A DNA stretch of 64,000 nt from Lacticaseibacillus suilingensis (GTDB taxonomy: Bacteria > Bacillota > Bacilli > Lactobacillales > Lactobacillaceae). This document shows, one piece after another, positions 55,033 through 63,543 of the stretch. Location of the stretch: positions 57,548-121,547 of the forward strand of contig NZ_BOLV01000009.1 of the NCBI RefSeq assembly GCF_016861845.1. Direction: 5' to 3'. Position numbers and translations under genes: made by a program. The number at the start of each line of letters is the position of its first letter. Within the stretch, counting starts at the first letter, position 1. The notes below the pieces were generated by a model. The model did no database searches and was not told the origin of the DNA. It worked only from the letters and a program-made list of their open reading frames with translations.

Positions 55033-57258
55033 TTAACCTTGGGACCGTTTCACTTCGTAAATATCAGGAATGTTCTTGATGGCATCCATCATGTGTTCCA
55101 GACTCGCCAAGTTCGGAATGCCAACAGTGACATGAATGTCGGCCATTTTATCATGGTCAACCCGGCCGTTAACGTTGGTTAAATTCTTGGTCTGGGCGTT
55201 CAAGGTCTGCAGGACATCGTTTAACAAGCCACTGCGGTTATAGCCGTAGATTTCGATATCCGTATCAAACAACTGACTTTGATCATTCAAATTCTGCCAG
55301 GACACATCAATCAGCCGCCCGGCCATGGCTGGGGAAGCATCGATGTTCGGGCAATCCGCGCGGTGAATCGTCACCCCGCGGCCCTTGGTGACATAGCCGA
55401 CAATCGGATCCCCAGGAACAGGGTTGCAGCACTTCGCCAGATGCACCAGTAGATTGTCGACGCCTTCGATGACGACGCCTTCTTCCGTGCGGGAAACCGG
55501 CTTTTTCTCTTTGGACACCGTGGTGACTTTTTGGTTATTGGCCAAAATTGCAGCTTCTTTGGCCTTCTTGTCGGCATCTGCCTTCTCGCGCCGCGAGCGG
55601 TCCGTGAGCCGATTGGCAATCACTTTGGAGCCATATTCGCCGTAACCAATGGCTGAGAGCAACTCGTCTTCAGTGGCGAAGTTGAGGCGCTTGAGCAAGT
55701 CCACCATGTCAGGTTTGTTGCCCATGTAGTCTTTCGGCGTGTAGCCCATTTCCTGCAAGGTGTGCTCCAAGGCTTCGCGACCTTTTTCGCTGTTTTCGCC
55801 TTTATCCACCTGCTTGAAATAGCGGCGAATCTTGTTGCGAGAACGTGAGGTGAACACCAGGTTGACCCAGTCGCGGCTTGGCTTGGAGTTGCTGTTGGTC
55901 AGCATCTCAACAATGTCGCCATTTTTGAGCTGATAGTTCAGCGGCACGATTTTGCCGTTGACCTTGGCGCCGACACTGTGATTACCCACTTCGGTGTGCA
56001 CCATGTAGGCAAAATCCAGTGGCACCGAGCCTTTAGGCAGCTCATACACGTCACCTTGCGGGGTGAAGACGTACACGCGATCGGTAAAGATATCGCCTTT
56101 GACGCTTTCCATGAAGTCCTGGGCATCGGAAGTTTCATCCTGAATTTCCAAGATTTCACGGAACATATCGATTTGTTTGCCGGCTTTGTCGTATTGCACT
56201 TCGGAAGTTTGACCTTCCTTGTAGGCCCAGTGCGCCGCGACCCCGAATTCAGCGATATGGTGCATTTCTTCGGTGCGAATCTGAACTTCCAGCGGCTTGC
56301 CCATCGGCCCGATTACCGTGGTGTGCAGGGATTGGTAGCCATTGGCTTTCGGCATGGCAATGTAATCCTTGAACCGCCCTGGCATCGGTTTCCATTGGGT
56401 GTGAATCACGCCCAGTACCGCATAACAGTCCTTGATGTTCTGGGTGATCACGCGCACAGCCAACAGGTCATAGAGTTCATCGAATTGCTTATGCTTGTCG
56501 CGCATTTTCTTGTAAATCGAGTAGATGTGCTTCGGCCGTCCGTAGATTTCGTAGTGCATGTTCAAATCCGCCAGCGCCTTTTTGATATCGGTGATGGCAT
56601 TGGCAATGTAAGCTTCGCGCTCGGTGCGCTTGGACTTCATCAGCTGGGCGATTCGGTAGTACTGCTGCGGGTTCAAGTAGCGCAGCGACAAATCTTCTAG
56701 TTCCCACTTGATGGTGCTGATCCCTAAGCGATCGGCTAGCGGCGCATAAATTTCGAGCGTTTCATTGGCAATGCGGCGCTGCTTATCCGGCCGCAGGTGC
56801 ATCAAGGTGCGCATGTTATGCAACCGATCGGCCAATTTGACCAGGATCACGCGCATGTCCTTAGCCATCGCCAGCAGCATTTTACGGTGGTTTTCCGCCA
56901 GCTCATCTTTATGCGCGACATAAGTGACCTTGCTTAACTTGGTCAGGCCGTCAACAATGACCGCCGTTTCCTTGCCAAAGACTTCCTGAATGTCGCCGAG
57001 GGTGATGTTCGTGTCCTCAACCACATCGTGCAGGTAGCCACTGGCCACGGTGACGGGATCCATTTTCAGTTCGGCCAAAATGCCCGCAACTTGAATGGGA
57101 TGAATGATATACGGTTCGCCAGATTTACGGCGTTGGTCTTTGTGGACGTAAGCCGCAAAATCATAAGCCTTTTTGACGAAGGCTTGGTGCTCTTCGTTCA
57201 TATACTTGGCGCACATCGCCATCACTTGGTCTTGGGTTAATTCTGGTTCTTCAGCCAT
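55033..57258 (-). CDS. rsh: Bifunctional (p)ppGpp synthetase/hydrolase (Rsh/RelA)
   Basis: 741 residues. HD hydrolase [20 protein letters not shown] near residue 75, synthetase domain [20 protein letters not shown] with [35 protein letters not shown], and a C-terminal ACT domain. Both catalytic halves look intact, so it should make and degrade the alarmone. ATG 57258 behind AAAGGGGG is chosen over a start 9 codons upstream. Confidence 0.96.
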   Translation of the reverse strand: MAEEPELTQDQVMAMCAKYMNEEHQAFVKKAYDFAAYVHKDQRRKSGEPYIIHPIQVAGILAELKMDPVTVASGYLHDVVEDTNITLGDIQEVFGKETAVIVDGLTKLSKVTYVAHKDELAENHRKMLLAMAKDMRVILVKLADRLHNMRTLMHLRPDKQRRIANETLEIYAPLADRLGISTIKWELEDLSLRYLNPQQYYRIAQLMKSKRTEREAYIANAITDIKKALADLNMHYEIYGRPKHIYSIYKKMRDKHKQFDELYDLLAVRVITQNIKDCYAVLGVIHTQWKPMPGRFKDYIAMPKANGYQSLHTTVIGPMGKPLEVQIRTEEMHHIAEFGVAAHWAYKEGQTSEVQYDKAGKQIDMFREILEIQDETSDAQDFMESVKGDIFTDRVYVFTPQGDVYELPKGSVPLDFAYMVHTEVGNHSVGAKVNGKIVPLNYQLKNGDIVEMLTNSNSKPSRDWVNLVFTSRSRNKIRRYFKQVDKGENSEKGREALEHTLQEMGYTPKDYMGNKPDMVDLLKRLNFATEDELLSAIGYGEYGSKVIANRLTDRSRREKADADKKAKEAAILANNQKVTTVSKEKKPVSRTEEGVVIEGVDNLLVHLAKCCNPVPGDPIVGYVTKGRGVTIHRADCPNIDASPAMAGRLIDVSWQNLNDQSQLFDTDIEIYGYNRSGLLNDVLQTLNAQTKNLTNVNGRVDHDKMADIHVTVGIPNLASLEHMMDAIKNIPDIYEVKRSQG

Positions 57259-57316
57259 TGCAAAATCCCCCTTTACACCGCTCACCGGACTCAGTCGGCA
57301 GCAAGCGGCGGATACA

Positions 57317-57338
57317 ATAAAAGCACGTCGAAACGTGC
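57317..57338 (-). terminator. Terminator of the prmA-rsmE operon
   Basis: GGCACGT-TTCG-ACGTGC then TTTTATTG on the minus strand, downstream of the 107-residue membrane protein. Confidence 0.65.
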
Positions 57339-57370
57339 CTTGAGTTCGTGTTTCTACAGCTGGGCGGTCG

Positions 57371-57694
57371 CTACTCGCGGGTCAAAGTGAGCATGGTCAG
57401 GACCCAGTAGATTGGGGCAAACCAGTAGCCATAATCCGCAAAACGCACCCACACCATCAAAGCAAAGAGCAGCGGCAGCCACAAGCTATGCCACCAGCCC
57501 AAATGGTACTTGGCGATGGTGCGGCCAATGTAGATGGCCAAGGTCACATTGATCAGAATCCAAAGCAGCGTCACCCGCAGCGCCACATGCACATGGAGCA
57601 AGGTAAAGCCCCAAGGCAATATAAGCGTGGTCAAAATACTGAGTAAAATAATGCGGCCCGATGCGGACATCAGCCAAGACTTAAATTTGGTCAT
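57371..57694 (-). CDS. Small four-helix membrane protein, unknown function
   Basis: 107 residues with about three to four hydrophobic segments (IILLSILTTLILPWGFTLL, VTLLWILINVTLAIYIG, LWLPLLFALMVWVRF, WFAPIYWVLTML). I do not recognise a family. ATG 57694 overlaps the rsmE stop by 4 nt and has GGGAG upstream, so it is a true operon member; no catalytic residues are evident. Confidence 0.75.
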   Translation of the reverse strand: MTKFKSWLMSASGRIILLSILTTLILPWGFTLLHVHVALRVTLLWILINVTLAIYIGRTIAKYHLGWWHSLWLPLLFALMVWVRFADYGYWFAPIYWVLTMLTLTRE

Positions 57695-58431
57695 TCTGAT
57701 TCTCCCTGCAATTCAGTAAGTGCCGACACCGCACTGAGAAGGTACAGCGGTGCCGTTTCGGTTCGCAAAATTCGCGGGCCGAGGCCAGCAGTGGTAAACC
57801 CACTGGCCGTTAACGTTGCAATTTCGGCTGGGCTCAGGCCACCTTCCGGACCGAACACACATAGTAGCGTATCTGGCCGGGTGCTGAGTGCCTGCACCAA
57901 GGCGGCCGCCTCACCGGCCTTGCCGCTTTCTTCGTAAGCGACCAGTTCGGCATCGGCAGTCAATTGCGTTATTTCGTTTAATGTTACCACATCTACGGCC
58001 GGGACAAAACACCGGTGGCTCTGTTCTGCGGCGCCTTGGGCAATCGCCGCGAGCCGCGCGAGCTTTTTGCTGACGCGCGGGGCTTGCCATTTGGCGGTCG
58101 CCCATTGGCTGTTGAAGAAACTAATATGCATGGCGCCAAGCTCGGTGGCTTTTTGGACAATCAGTTCCGCCTTATCGCCTTTGGGCACGCCGCACAACAG
58201 ATGGACCGCCACCGGCAGCTCCACCCGCCGCGTGATGGGCTGGTCGACCTGCACCGTGAGCGGCGCGACGCTCATAATCGTGGCGACAAAAGCTTGATGG
58301 TCGACGCTGACCACTTCGATTTGGGCCCCTTCCTGCAGGCGCAGCACCTGAATAGCATGTTTTTGCACGCTGGCTGGTAAAGTGGCCGTGGCGCCCTGGG
58401 TCAGCGGCTGGTTGGTAAAGAAGCGGTTCAT
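57691..58431 (-). CDS. rsmE: 16S rRNA (uracil(1498)-N3)-methyltransferase
   Basis: 246 residues, SPOUT class. N-terminal PUA-like domain (MNRFFTNQPLTQGATATLP), KATELGAMHISFFNSQWATA, and the knot motif LLCVFGPEGGLSPAEIATL plus LGPRILRTETAPLYLLSAVS. Conserved pairing with prmA; starts 4 nt inside the prmA stop. Confidence 0.94.
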   Translation of the reverse strand: MNRFFTNQPLTQGATATLPASVQKHAIQVLRLQEGAQIEVVSVDHQAFVATIMSVAPLTVQVDQPITRRVELPVAVHLLCGVPKGDKAELIVQKATELGAMHISFFNSQWATAKWQAPRVSKKLARLAAIAQGAAEQSHRCFVPAVDVVTLNEITQLTADAELVAYEESGKAGEAAALVQALSTRPDTLLCVFGPEGGLSPAEIATLTASGFTTAGLGPRILRTETAPLYLLSAVSALTELQGESE

Positions 58432-59381
58432 GCGTCGGCCTCCTCAGCGTGCCCGGCCACAATAGCGACCCAATCGCCTTCCTGCCATTCACTACGGACC
58501 TTGAAGCCATTAGCCGCTAAAGTGGCCTTGATTGCGGCCGCCTTTTCGCGGTAAATGCCTGAGAGTAAGAAGCTGCCATGCGGCTTTAAGCGGCTGGCTA
58601 CTTGCGGAATCAATGGCGTCAGCACGTTGGCCAAAATATTGGCCGCCACCAAGTCGACAGGCTGCTCAATGCCGGTCAGCAGGTCATTGGCTATTACGTC
58701 AATCTGATCATCGGGATTAAGCGCCAAATTGGCCTCAGCATTGGCCACCGCCACCTCATCAACATCAGTCGCCAGCACATGGGCCACGCCGAGGCGCCGC
58801 GCTGCTACGGCTAAAATGCCTGAGCCAGTGCCGACATCAATCATGGTTTCGCCGCCGCGAATGACGGCCTCCAGTAGCCGTAGCATCAGCGCCGTGGTAG
58901 GATGGCTGCCAGTGCCAAAGGCCATATCGGGATCCAGCTTGATCACCTGCTCGCCATCCTGCTGCGGGGTGTAATCGAGCCACGCCGGCACAATCGTCAG
59001 ATAACGGGTGATCCGCAGGGGATGGTAATACTTTTTCCAGGCGTTGGCCCAGTCAGCTTGAGCGATGTTAACGACACTAATCTTGCCGCTGCCCTTGGCG
59101 AGCCCGAAACTTGGCAGCTGGTCCACTTCGGCCTGCAGGCGAGTCATCAGTTCACTAGGATGCAAACTGCTGGCAAAGTAGCCTTTCACCGCCGCGCCGG
59201 TGGTACGATGCGGCACGCTGTCCGGATCAAACCACACGCCGGTTTTGCTTTGACTGCCACGCTGAAAGTCGGCGGCGTCTTCAATTTGTATCCCCGCCGC
59301 CCCAGCCTCAATTAAAAAGTTAGAAACGGCTTCTACCGCCTCGCTACTTGTTTCGACTGCGAGTTCAAACCAGTCGTCCAT
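58428..59381 (-). CDS. prmA: Ribosomal protein L11 methyltransferase
   Basis: 317 residues. SAM-binding MIDVGTGSGILAVAARRLG near residue 180, LATDVDEVAVANAEANLALN, and VAANILANVLTPLIP (NILA motif). Trimethylates L11. ATG 59381 follows GGAGG by 5 nt; the in-frame TTG 12 nt upstream would overlap that site. Confidence 0.94.
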   Translation of the reverse strand: MDDWFELAVETSSEAVEAVSNFLIEAGAAGIQIEDAADFQRGSQSKTGVWFDPDSVPHRTTGAAVKGYFASSLHPSELMTRLQAEVDQLPSFGLAKGSGKISVVNIAQADWANAWKKYYHPLRITRYLTIVPAWLDYTPQQDGEQVIKLDPDMAFGTGSHPTTALMLRLLEAVIRGGETMIDVGTGSGILAVAARRLGVAHVLATDVDEVAVANAEANLALNPDDQIDVIANDLLTGIEQPVDLVAANILANVLTPLIPQVASRLKPHGSFLLSGIYREKAAAIKATLAANGFKVRSEWQEGDWVAIVAGHAEEADA

Positions 59382-59393
59382 AAGCGCCTCCAA

Positions 59394-59888
59394 TCAGTAC
59401 TTGGGATACGGCAAGAACACATGCTGGTTCGCTGCCGGCTGAGCGGCAATGGCAGCCTGGAACTTCGCCTGGTCGAACTGCAACTCAAAGGTTTCGTCCG
59501 CTGAGGTGCCATCAACAAAATCCATCAAATCGGACTGGCCATCGTCTAGGAGGGTTTGGAGATAGTCGAACAACCCATCAACCGTCGCTTGGGCAATGCC
59601 TTGTTTGCCTTGGAAACCAATCACGGCCAGATAGTTATCCTGGTAATCTTCGCCCTTCAGGCGGGTAGCATCATACAGCAAAATCGCATCAGAGTAATCA
59701 ATTTCCCCTTCATCGATGGTTTCGCCGTCTTGGTCCTCTACTTCAAAACCAGCTGCCGCATCCACGGTCATGGTCAGCTCCACTTCAAAAACGCGCGCTT
59801 CTTTGTCCCAGTTCAAATCCAAATCGCCATCAAAATCCAAGGCATCCATTTTGTCGCCTACATAATCGAGCATGTTTTGAGTGGTCAT
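59394..59888 (-). CDS. DUF3013 family protein
   Basis: 164 residues, strongly acidic (DALDFDGDLDLNWDKEARVF, EDQDGETIDEGEIDYSD). Matches DUF3013 proteins found upstream of prmA in lactobacilli and streptococci; no function known. The ATG at 59888 (MTTQNMLDYVGDKMD) follows GGAGG by 8 nt. First gene of the prmA operon; TATAGT on the minus strand near 59972 is a possible -10. Confidence 0.8.
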   Translation of the reverse strand: MTTQNMLDYVGDKMDALDFDGDLDLNWDKEARVFEVELTMTVDAAAGFEVEDQDGETIDEGEIDYSDAILLYDATRLKGEDYQDNYLAVIGFQGKQGIAQATVDGLFDYLQTLLDDGQSDLMDFVDGTSADETFELQFDQAKFQAAIAAQPAANQHVFLPYPKY

Positions 59889-60022
59889 GTGTGTTTCCTC
59901 CATTTTTCGTTGCGACGCAGTAGGCGCCACCGATTTTCGCCATCAAGGTCTGATTGCGAGCTTTATGCTTACTATAAACTACAAGCGGTAGAAGGAAAAG
60001 TGGCATCGGCGATTACGGCGCG

Positions 60023-60028
60023 TATAAT
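60023..60028 (+). promoter_or_regulatory. -10 box for the 60051 gene pair
   Basis: TATAAT 23 nt before the TTG start; -35 unclear. Confidence 0.5.
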
Positions 60029-60050
60029 GGACGATAAGGAGTGAAAGACA

Positions 60051-60290
60051 TTGGAAGAAAAAACGATTCGCGCCTTGGTCGCTAACGCCGCTGATCAAGT
60101 CGTAGCCGCGCAGTTCACCGAACCGCAAATTGAGGCGCGCGCGGCGGCTTGGCAAAAAGCGGCGCCTGACGCCGACCTGGCGCAAACCACCACTTACTTA
60201 CTCAACGAAAACCGCGCGTTTATTGAAGCGGTTTTGACCACTGTGATTTCAGATCTCATTGCAAAGGAGTCCCCTCATGACATTCGGTAA
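60051..60290 (+). CDS. Small soluble helical protein, unknown
   Basis: 79 residues, mostly helical, Ala- and Glu-rich, no membrane segment or metal motif (EEKTIRALVANAADQVVAAQ ... LLNENRAFIEAVLTTVISDL). Starts at TTG 60051 with AAGGAG 9 nt upstream and overlaps the next gene by 14 nt, so the two are translationally linked. Family not recognised. Confidence 0.65.
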   Translation: MEEKTIRALVANAADQVVAAQFTEPQIEARAAAWQKAAPDADLAQTTTYLLNENRAFIEAVLTTVISDLIAKESPHDIR

Positions 60291-60726
60291 ACACGCCCAT
60301 TTCAAGGCTGACAAGCATAACGCGTACTTTGAACTCGATTCCGCCCATGATTTGATCAAAGTCCACCGCCCGCATTTTGGCCACAAAATCATCCCTTCGA
60401 CCATTATCCGCGGCTATCGCCTGACCATGGATGATCACGTCATTGTCGCTTCTGACGGTAGCAAGCCTGCCTTAATCGATAACAACCTGCTGTCAGACGC
60501 TCACATCATGGGGGTGTTGACCCCAGGCACCGAGGAGATTTATCACCTGAACCTGGAGCTGGAAACCACCCAAGGTCCAATTGTCATCAAGTACATCAAT
60601 ACCCGGGTTCAAATCGGCACGCTGGTGTATAGCGTAGCGCTGTTGGATGCCAACAAGGCCCTGCAGGAACTCGATCAGCTCCCAGCCACCAAGCGCGCGG
60701 CAGATTTAACCGGCAGCGCGGAATAG
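60277..60726 (+). CDS. Uncharacterised beta-rich protein (PH-like C-terminal domain)
   Basis: 149 residues from ATG 60277 (AAAGGAG 7 nt upstream). Two beta-rich segments: FKADKHNAYFELDSAHDLIK with SRIIRGY-like IIPSTIIRGYRLTMDDHVIV, and EEIYHLNLELETTQGPIVIK. The pattern resembles the PH-like tail of DUF4428-type proteins, but I cannot assign it with confidence. No signal peptide or membrane span. Ends at a terminator. Confidence 0.6.
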   Translation: MTFGKHAHFKADKHNAYFELDSAHDLIKVHRPHFGHKIIPSTIIRGYRLTMDDHVIVASDGSKPALIDNNLLSDAHIMGVLTPGTEEIYHLNLELETTQGPIVIKYINTRVQIGTLVYSVALLDANKALQELDQLPATKRAADLTGSAE

Positions 60727-60740
60727 AATGCCTTAACGCA

Positions 60741-60772
60741 AAAGACGACCTCGTTTCGAGATCGTCTTTTTT
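60741..60772. terminator. Terminator between the 60277 and 60783 genes
   Basis: AAAGACGACCTCG-TTT-CGAGATCGTCTTTTTT. Confidence 0.8.
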
Positions 60773-60782
60773 GCACCTTAAT

Positions 60783-60938
60783 TCAGCGTTTGAACACCCG
60801 GCCCATCTTAGCCAAATCATCATCAGATAAGGCCCGCAAGGCCCACAGAATGCCGTATTTCACGCCCAACGCAATGATCAAAAATCCCAATCCCAAGGCA
60901 ATCAAATAGTAAATTAACCCAAAAGCTGTACCCATCAT
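60783..60938 (-). CDS. 51-residue single-span membrane protein
   Basis: MMGTAFGLIYYLIALGLGFL, continuing IIALGVKYGILWALRALSDD and a basic tail ending MGRVFKR. One hydrophobic helix, basic C-terminus. The ribosome binding site GAGGAGG lies 8 nt before ATG 60938, a strong reason to accept so short a gene. Function unknown. Confidence 0.65.
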   Translation of the reverse strand: MMGTAFGLIYYLIALGLGFLIIALGVKYGILWALRALSDDDLAKMGRVFKR

Positions 60939-60970
60939 GATATTTTCCTCCTCAATCAACTGGTGCGAGC

Positions 60971-61339
60971 TTACCCCTGTTCCTGCTGAATCAGCGCTAA
61001 CTGTTTCAGCCCGGCCTCGACCGCTTGCCGCGAGTAATTGGCATCGGCTAGCGCTTCATCACTCAGCGCATTCAGGCGCTCAAAATACCACGCCCCCAGC
61101 GCCATAAAATCCTTTTCCGCCATGGCATAGCGCTGACTGAAGAAAAAGCGGGTGGCTTCAGGCAGTTGTTTAACCGTTAAAAACTGCTCCAAGCGCTCCT
61201 GCCCAGGAAAAACCCGCGCATCAGTTTGCGGGAAGACGATTTCGTTGCCGGGATTACCACCAGCCTTGCCGAGCATATAGCCCAGTCCTTGGGCGAAGGA
61301 TTTAATTTGCCGCAGTAGCACATCATTTTCTTCTTGCAT
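60971..61339 (-). CDS. Uncharacterised helical protein (DUF6483-like)
   Basis: 122 residues from ATG 61339 (GGAGG 9 nt upstream): MQEENDVLLRQIKSFAQGLG, YMLGKAGG, then helical to the end. Resembles DUF6483 proteins of lactobacilli by the N-terminal DxLLRQI...GLGYMLGK pattern (memory-based, unverified). Cytosolic, role unknown. Confidence 0.6.
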   Translation of the reverse strand: MQEENDVLLRQIKSFAQGLGYMLGKAGGNPGNEIVFPQTDARVFPGQERLEQFLTVKQLPEATRFFFSQRYAMAEKDFMALGAWYFERLNALSDEALADANYSRQAVEAGLKQLALIQQEQG

Positions 61340-61496
61340 CAGTTTGTGCCTCCAATCAGGAATACCCGTCAGCAATGCTTTGATGCCTCATTTGGTTGTA
61401 GTATAAGCGGTTTCAAGCCTGGCCGCAATTCATTTCCGCTGCGGGGCGTGCGGATCACCCGGCACGATTAGGCAGTCGTTGATCTGAGCCGCAATC

Positions 61497-61521
61497 AAAA
61501 ACCGAGCACATCGGCTCGGTT
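61497..61521 (-). terminator. Terminator of the YxeA operon
   Basis: AACCGAG...CTCGGTT followed by TTT on the minus strand. Confidence 0.65.
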
Positions 61522-61529
61522 GGATGACG

Positions 61530-61916
61530 CTATTTAAGTTTCGCCTGGACGGCACTTGGAATGTTGCCAAGACTGATTGGATTCGGTCCTTTAACCACAC
61601 GCTTTTGGGAAATCTCAGCGGTCACATAAGAACCTGGGGCCAACGGGGTTGGGTTGGCGGATTCAGCACTGTCAAAGCCGAGATGCCTGGTGGTACCATC
61701 TTTCAATACAAAGTCAAATTCGTACTCATAATAGTAATACTGTTTGCCGTTGACCTTATAGTTTTTGCCATCGCTAGTTTTGGAGTTCTTTTTCACCGCT
61801 TCACCGACTTTTGCATACGCCGTTTGGCTTTGGTAAGTTTCGTGCCAATACTTGTAGCCAAACCAACCGCCAGCAATGACAATCAGCACAGCGACAATCC
61901 CTAGAATCTTCTTCAT
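61530..61916 (-). CDS. YxeA family (DUF1093) secreted or membrane-anchored protein
   Basis: 128 residues. One N-terminal membrane segment (ILGIVAVLIVIAGGWFGYKY), then a YxeA domain: YYYYEYEFDFVLKDGTTRHL, LAPGSYVTAEISQKRVVKGP. The family is often near ABC exporters but function is unknown. ATG 61916 overlaps the upstream small gene by 4 nt with GGGGAGGA upstream. Confidence 0.85.
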   Translation of the reverse strand: MKKILGIVAVLIVIAGGWFGYKYWHETYQSQTAYAKVGEAVKKNSKTSDGKNYKVNGKQYYYYEYEFDFVLKDGTTRHLGFDSAESANPTPLAPGSYVTAEISQKRVVKGPNPISLGNIPSAVQAKLK

Positions 61917-62092
61917 TTTTTGTCCTCCCCAGGATGTTTTGACTGGTCAGAATGTGGCCGTTTGAAGGCCGCCTGCAGCTTGGCAAACTTGCTCGGATCT
62001 TTTTCCCGTGCTACCTTCACCATTTTGGCAAAATCATAGGCTTGGGGCTCGTCATTACCGCTTGGCTGTTTGGATTTATGAAACCAGCTCAT
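61913..62092 (-). CDS. 59-residue hydrophilic protein, unknown
   Basis: MSWFHKSKQPSGNDEPQAYD, then FAKMVKVAREKDPSKFAKLQ and a basic, Lys-rich tail. Starts at ATG 62092, overlapping the upstream membrane protein stop (ATGA), and its stop overlaps the YxeA start (ATGA), so it is a clear operon member despite its size. No recognised family. Confidence 0.65.
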   Translation of the reverse strand: MSWFHKSKQPSGNDEPQAYDFAKMVKVAREKDPSKFAKLQAAFKRPHSDQSKHPGEDKK

Positions 62093-62472
62093 CGCTGTCC
62101 CTCCATTTCGGATTCCTGCATTGGCCGATGATAGCTAATCAGCAGCCAAACTGCCACCAGTTGCACGACGGCGATGAACAGGCTGTAATTTGGAATCAGC
62201 GGATAAGCCACGAACGCCCACACGCAGATAAGGTGAGCAATCATCAGTTGCGGTCGGCGCATCGCTTTGAGGTAGGCCAACCCATGCAGCAATACGCCGA
62301 TGATACTCAGCCACCACCAGTGCGGTTCCCACTGCATCATCTGTTCCCCGACTGCGGGAAAACTAAAGCCGCTGCGGAAACTCAAGAGGCTGGCATAAGC
62401 AAGCACGCCAAGCGTAAATAGCGCGTACAAAAAACTGTATAATCCGATCATCTTCACTAAAGATGTTTTCAA
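62089..62472 (-). CDS. Four-helix membrane protein, unknown function
   Basis: 127 residues with hydrophobic segments IGLYSFLYALFTLGVLAYAS, WWWLSIIGVLLHGLAYL, MIAHLICVWAFVAYPLI and FIAVVQLVAVWLLISY. Start taken at TTG 62472 (AAGGA 10 nt upstream); ATG 62451 has no ribosome binding site. First gene of a three-gene unit with the 59-residue and YxeA proteins. Confidence 0.68.
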   Translation of the reverse strand: MKTSLVKMIGLYSFLYALFTLGVLAYASLLSFRSGFSFPAVGEQMMQWEPHWWWLSIIGVLLHGLAYLKAMRRPQLMIAHLICVWAFVAYPLIPNYSLFIAVVQLVAVWLLISYHRPMQESEMEGQR

Positions 62473-62547
62473 GGCCTGTCATTCCTTCTAGTCAGAATAG
62501 TATCAGTATACCTAGTCCCCAGGCAAAAAGAAAAGCGCGGAAACAGA

Positions 62548-62576
62548 TTTGCAAAAATCTCAACATTTGCTATACT
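62548..62576 (+). promoter_or_regulatory. Promoter of tRNA-Ser
   Basis: TTTGCA, 17-nt spacer, TATACT with an extended -10 (TGC). Confidence 0.65.
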
Positions 62577-62606
62577 GAAAAGCGTTCTAAAAACCATTAA
62601 CCACAT

Positions 62607-62694
62607 GGAGAGTTGGCAGAGTGGTAATGCAACGGACTCGAAATCCGTCGAACCGGCTAATACCGGCGCACGAGTTCGAATCTCGTACTCTCCT
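62607..62694 (+). tRNA. tRNA-Ser (anticodon CGA)
   Basis: Acceptor stem GGAGAGT/ACTCTCC closes perfectly; anticodon stem GGACTCGAAATCC carries CGA; long class II variable arm (ACCGGCTAATACCGGC) and T-arm ACGAGTTCGAATCTCGT. CCA is not encoded and the discriminator base reads T rather than the usual serine G. Reads UCG codons. Confidence 0.93.
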
Positions 62695-62721
62695 TTCGTA
62701 TCACTTTGTTGCTTTCCTTTG

Positions 62722-62765
62722 AACCCCTGAAACGCCGATTTAAAGGCATTTCGGGGTTTTTGTTT
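62722..62765 (+). terminator. Terminator after tRNA-Ser
   Basis: ACCCCTGAAACGCC paired with GGCATTTCGGGGT, then TTTTTG. Confidence 0.75.
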
Positions 62766-62792
62766 TCCGCTGTTTTCTGTTGTTGTTAAAAC

Positions 62793-62813
62793 TTGAGTGC
62801 ACATTGAGTGCAC
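62793..62813. repeat. Direct repeat next to tRNA-Ser, possible attachment-site remnant
   Basis: TTGAGTGCAC at 62793-62802 and again at 62804-62813. Read on the minus strand it codes VHSMCTQ-like residues resembling integrase C-termini of lactobacillar phages, but an in-frame stop follows a few codons upstream, so at most a remnant. Confidence 0.4.
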
Positions 62814-62877
62814 AAGCCGTGCTCGCTAACCCAGTGAGGTGCCTGCGCTACGTTGTGCGAAAAAATAACGTGTGCAC

Positions 62878-62912
62878 AAAAAAACGGGGCTGAATAATCA
62901 GTCCCGCTTTTT
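62878..62912. terminator. Terminator after the GNAT gene
   Basis: CGGGGCTGA-ATAA-TCAGTCCCG flanked by A and T runs. Confidence 0.8.
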
Positions 62913-62952
62913 GTATCCCGGCCACCTCCTCGTCCGCACGCTTTCTTAATCG

Positions 62953-63543
62953 CTATAACCTCGCGTAAAGATCTGTTAAGAACCTCGAGTTCATGAACAT
63001 TGGATACTGCTTGAGATCGGGCGTCTTTTCGTAATCAATACCGTGTAGAGCACGAAAGCCAACCTTTTGATAAAACGGCACCGCTTCATTCAATGCAAAT
63101 AGCACGACTCCCGAAAAGCCAATCCCGTGGTCAATATATGCCTCAGCCATATTTTTCAAAAAATTAGTCATCATTAGAGTGCCAAAGCCTTGTCGCTGAT
63201 AATGCCAATCAATAGCGAAATAGCTCAAATCAACGGCCGGAAGGTCAATTACATCGCCCTGTGTCATAGAATCAAGCTCTGCGTCGGTCAAAATTCGTTC
63301 TGCTTTCAACGGCGCGAAATCAGGGGCTTCCAGACGAAAAGTGCGGACAGAAGAAGTATAGAACCCAACAAGCTTGCTACCATTAACCATCAAGGATGTC
63401 TGGGACCGTAGTTCATCATCAGCAAGTTTTGCATTATTCAATAAAAATTCATCAACCACCGGAACCTGGCTACTAAAGCCAGCCAAGTCGAAGATTGATG
63501 ACAATAAAGGGTAAATATCAAGCTGGTAGTTACGGGAATTCAA
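62953..63543 (-). CDS. GNAT acetyltransferase, TacT-like candidate toxin
   Basis: 196 residues. Acetyl-CoA-binding motif A WHYQRQGFGTLMMTNFLKNM near residue 113 and motif B EAVPFYQKVGF with the tyrosine that is catalytic in TacT/AtaT toxins. The order LVGFYTSS, then DLSYFAIDWHYQRQGFG, then VLFALNEAVPFYQKVGF, and a final hydrophobic strand matches TacT-type tRNA-acetylating toxins. Starts at TTG 63543, directly after the stop of the 60-residue gene with GGAG 8 nt before it, so both are tightly coupled. Base composition is lower in GC than the neighbours. Confidence 0.75.
   Translation of the reverse strand: MNSRNYQLDIYPLLSSIFDLAGFSSQVPVVDEFLLNNAKLADDELRSQTSLMVNGSKLVGFYTSSVRTFRLEAPDFAPLKAERILTDAELDSMTQGDVIDLPAVDLSYFAIDWHYQRQGFGTLMMTNFLKNMAEAYIDHGIGFSGVVLFALNEAVPFYQKVGFRALHGIDYEKTPDLKQYPMFMNSRFLTDLYARL

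Noticed and set aside
55978..56700. 240-codon plus-strand frame opposite rsh
   Set aside because: Lies entirely within the conserved synthetase domain of rsh on the other strand; composition is that of a complementary frame.
62469..62813. 114-codon minus-strand frame across the tRNA-Ser gene
   Set aside because: It is the antisense of the tRNA and terminator; only its first few codons (VHSMCTQ-like) may be an integrase remnant.
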